Part shown: positions 21,234 through 21,345 of the stretch, one piece after another
How positions within the stretch are numbered: the first letter of the stretch is position 1
Layout of the letters: each line of letters opens with the position of its first letter
NCBI GenBank assembly: GCA_002348185.1
Contig: DDYW01000049.1
Location: forward strand, 1-21,345
Reading direction: 5' to 3'
DNA: 21,345 nt
Origin: Candidatus Hydrogenedentes bacterium UBA2224
Lineage (GTDB): Bacteria > Hydrogenedentota > Hydrogenedentia > Hydrogenedentales > SLHB01
Program-made: the position numbers and the translations under genes
The notes under the pieces: model-generated
Told to the model about the DNA's origin: nothing
Database searches by the model: none
Seen by the model: only the letters and a program-made list of their open reading frames with translations

Positions 21234-21345
21234 TCAGGCAGGCACGTCCATGGGGTCCATAACGTCCATAGGATCCGCGTGGTGCGCCATGCCACCGGCG
21301 ATCGCTCCCTCGAGGATCTCCTCGTCCGAACGGGGACACGTAGTC
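21234..21345 (-). CDS. 3' end of an unidentified gene (C-terminal 36 residues)
   Basis: Reading leftward from the window edge, an open frame gives 36 residues with coding character: a stretch CPRSDEEILEGAIAGGMAHH followed by an ending DPMDVMDPMDVPA and TGA (complement of 21234-21236). The start is outside the window. The last Met-Asp repeats are encoded by three 9-bp units that belong to the TGGAC repeat family seen elsewhere in the window. The family is unknown from this fragment; a competing frame stays open here but is Arg/Gly-rich and looks non-coding. Confidence 0.45.
   Translation of the reverse strand, partial: TTCPRSDEEILEGAIAGGMAHHADPMDVMDPMDVPA
21246..21272 (-). repeat. Tandem 9-bp array, inverted orientation
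   Basis: On the plus strand three units GTCCATGGG (21246-21254), GTCCATAAC (21255-21263) and GTCCATAGG (21264-21272); on the minus strand these read as ATGGAC-containing 9-mers, like those at 9362-9388. They are in frame with the partial gene. Confidence 0.8.

Noticed and set aside
21018..21339. Minus-strand frames of 126 and 69 codons at the right edge
   Set aside because: They read through the hairpins and the dispersed repeat and have low-complexity Arg/Gly-rich content; the frame ending at 21234 is more protein-like.

Overview
The window is a GC-rich bacterial chromosome segment with 14 substantially supported genes, one gene cut off by the right edge and no RNA genes, CRISPR array or insertion sequence that I can recognise. 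The best guess for the source is an uncultured Gram-negative of the Candidatus Hydrogenedentes / Planctomycetes-like type. This rests on a dockerin-type C-terminus with the 'VVNAVDVQLVIN' style of repeat, a Tat-exported Gfo/Idh/MocA oxidoreductase, an NPCBM-GH27 glycosidase, a very long beta-helix/PKD exoprotein and an outer-membrane barrel protein. The taxon is an inference from protein style, not a demonstrated placement.

Layout. (1) 85-1628, plus strand: thiF-like E1 enzyme and thiG thiazole synthase, overlapping by ATGA (thiamin thiazole formation). (2) 1664-2677, minus strand: a PAPS-type sulfotransferase, convergent with thiG. (3) 2782-3111: a compact monocistronic unit with a promoter-like element, a 53-codon gene of unknown function and a near-perfect intrinsic terminator. 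(4) 3303-7926, plus strand: an apparent operon of iorA, iorB, paaK, a double-ACT protein and an exported hypothetical protein, closed by a terminator. (5) 8024-9172, minus strand: a secreted protein of unknown function, possibly a beta-propeller. (6) 9173-9742: a 570-bp gene-free stretch holding a 9-bp tandem array, a dispersed repeat and a 32-bp direct repeat. (7) 9743-12744, plus strand: a second paaK, then a signal-peptide-bearing barrel protein with its own sigma70-like promoter and a leader hairpin. (8) 12815-14905, plus strand: a secreted alpha-galactosidase-like GH27 enzyme, overlapping tail-to-tail with (9) 14872-18156, minus strand: a 1094-residue exported multidomain protein. (10) 18442-20912, minus strand: a glycosyltransferase 2-GtrA protein followed by a Tat-exported Gfo/Idh/MocA oxidoreductase. 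(11) 20913-21345: a second copy of the dispersed repeat, two hairpins and the 3' end of another minus-strand gene whose last codons consist of the same 9-bp repeat.

How they work together. The iorAB-paaK-ACT cluster is an aryl-pyruvate/aryl-acetyl-CoA module: IorAB interconverts an arylpyruvate and an aryl-acetyl-CoA with ferredoxin, PaaK interconverts arylacetate and aryl-acetyl-CoA, and the ACT protein probably senses an aromatic amino acid. The direction (aromatic amino acid breakdown, or their synthesis from scavenged arylacetates) cannot be read from sequence. The rest of the window is envelope and glycan biology.

Main points for a second look: an IorA without its usual C-terminal ferredoxin domain, a ThiF-like protein with Thr at the usual catalytic-Cys position, the isolated 53-codon gene, and the 9-bp repeat family that occurs both between genes and inside the end of a coding sequence.
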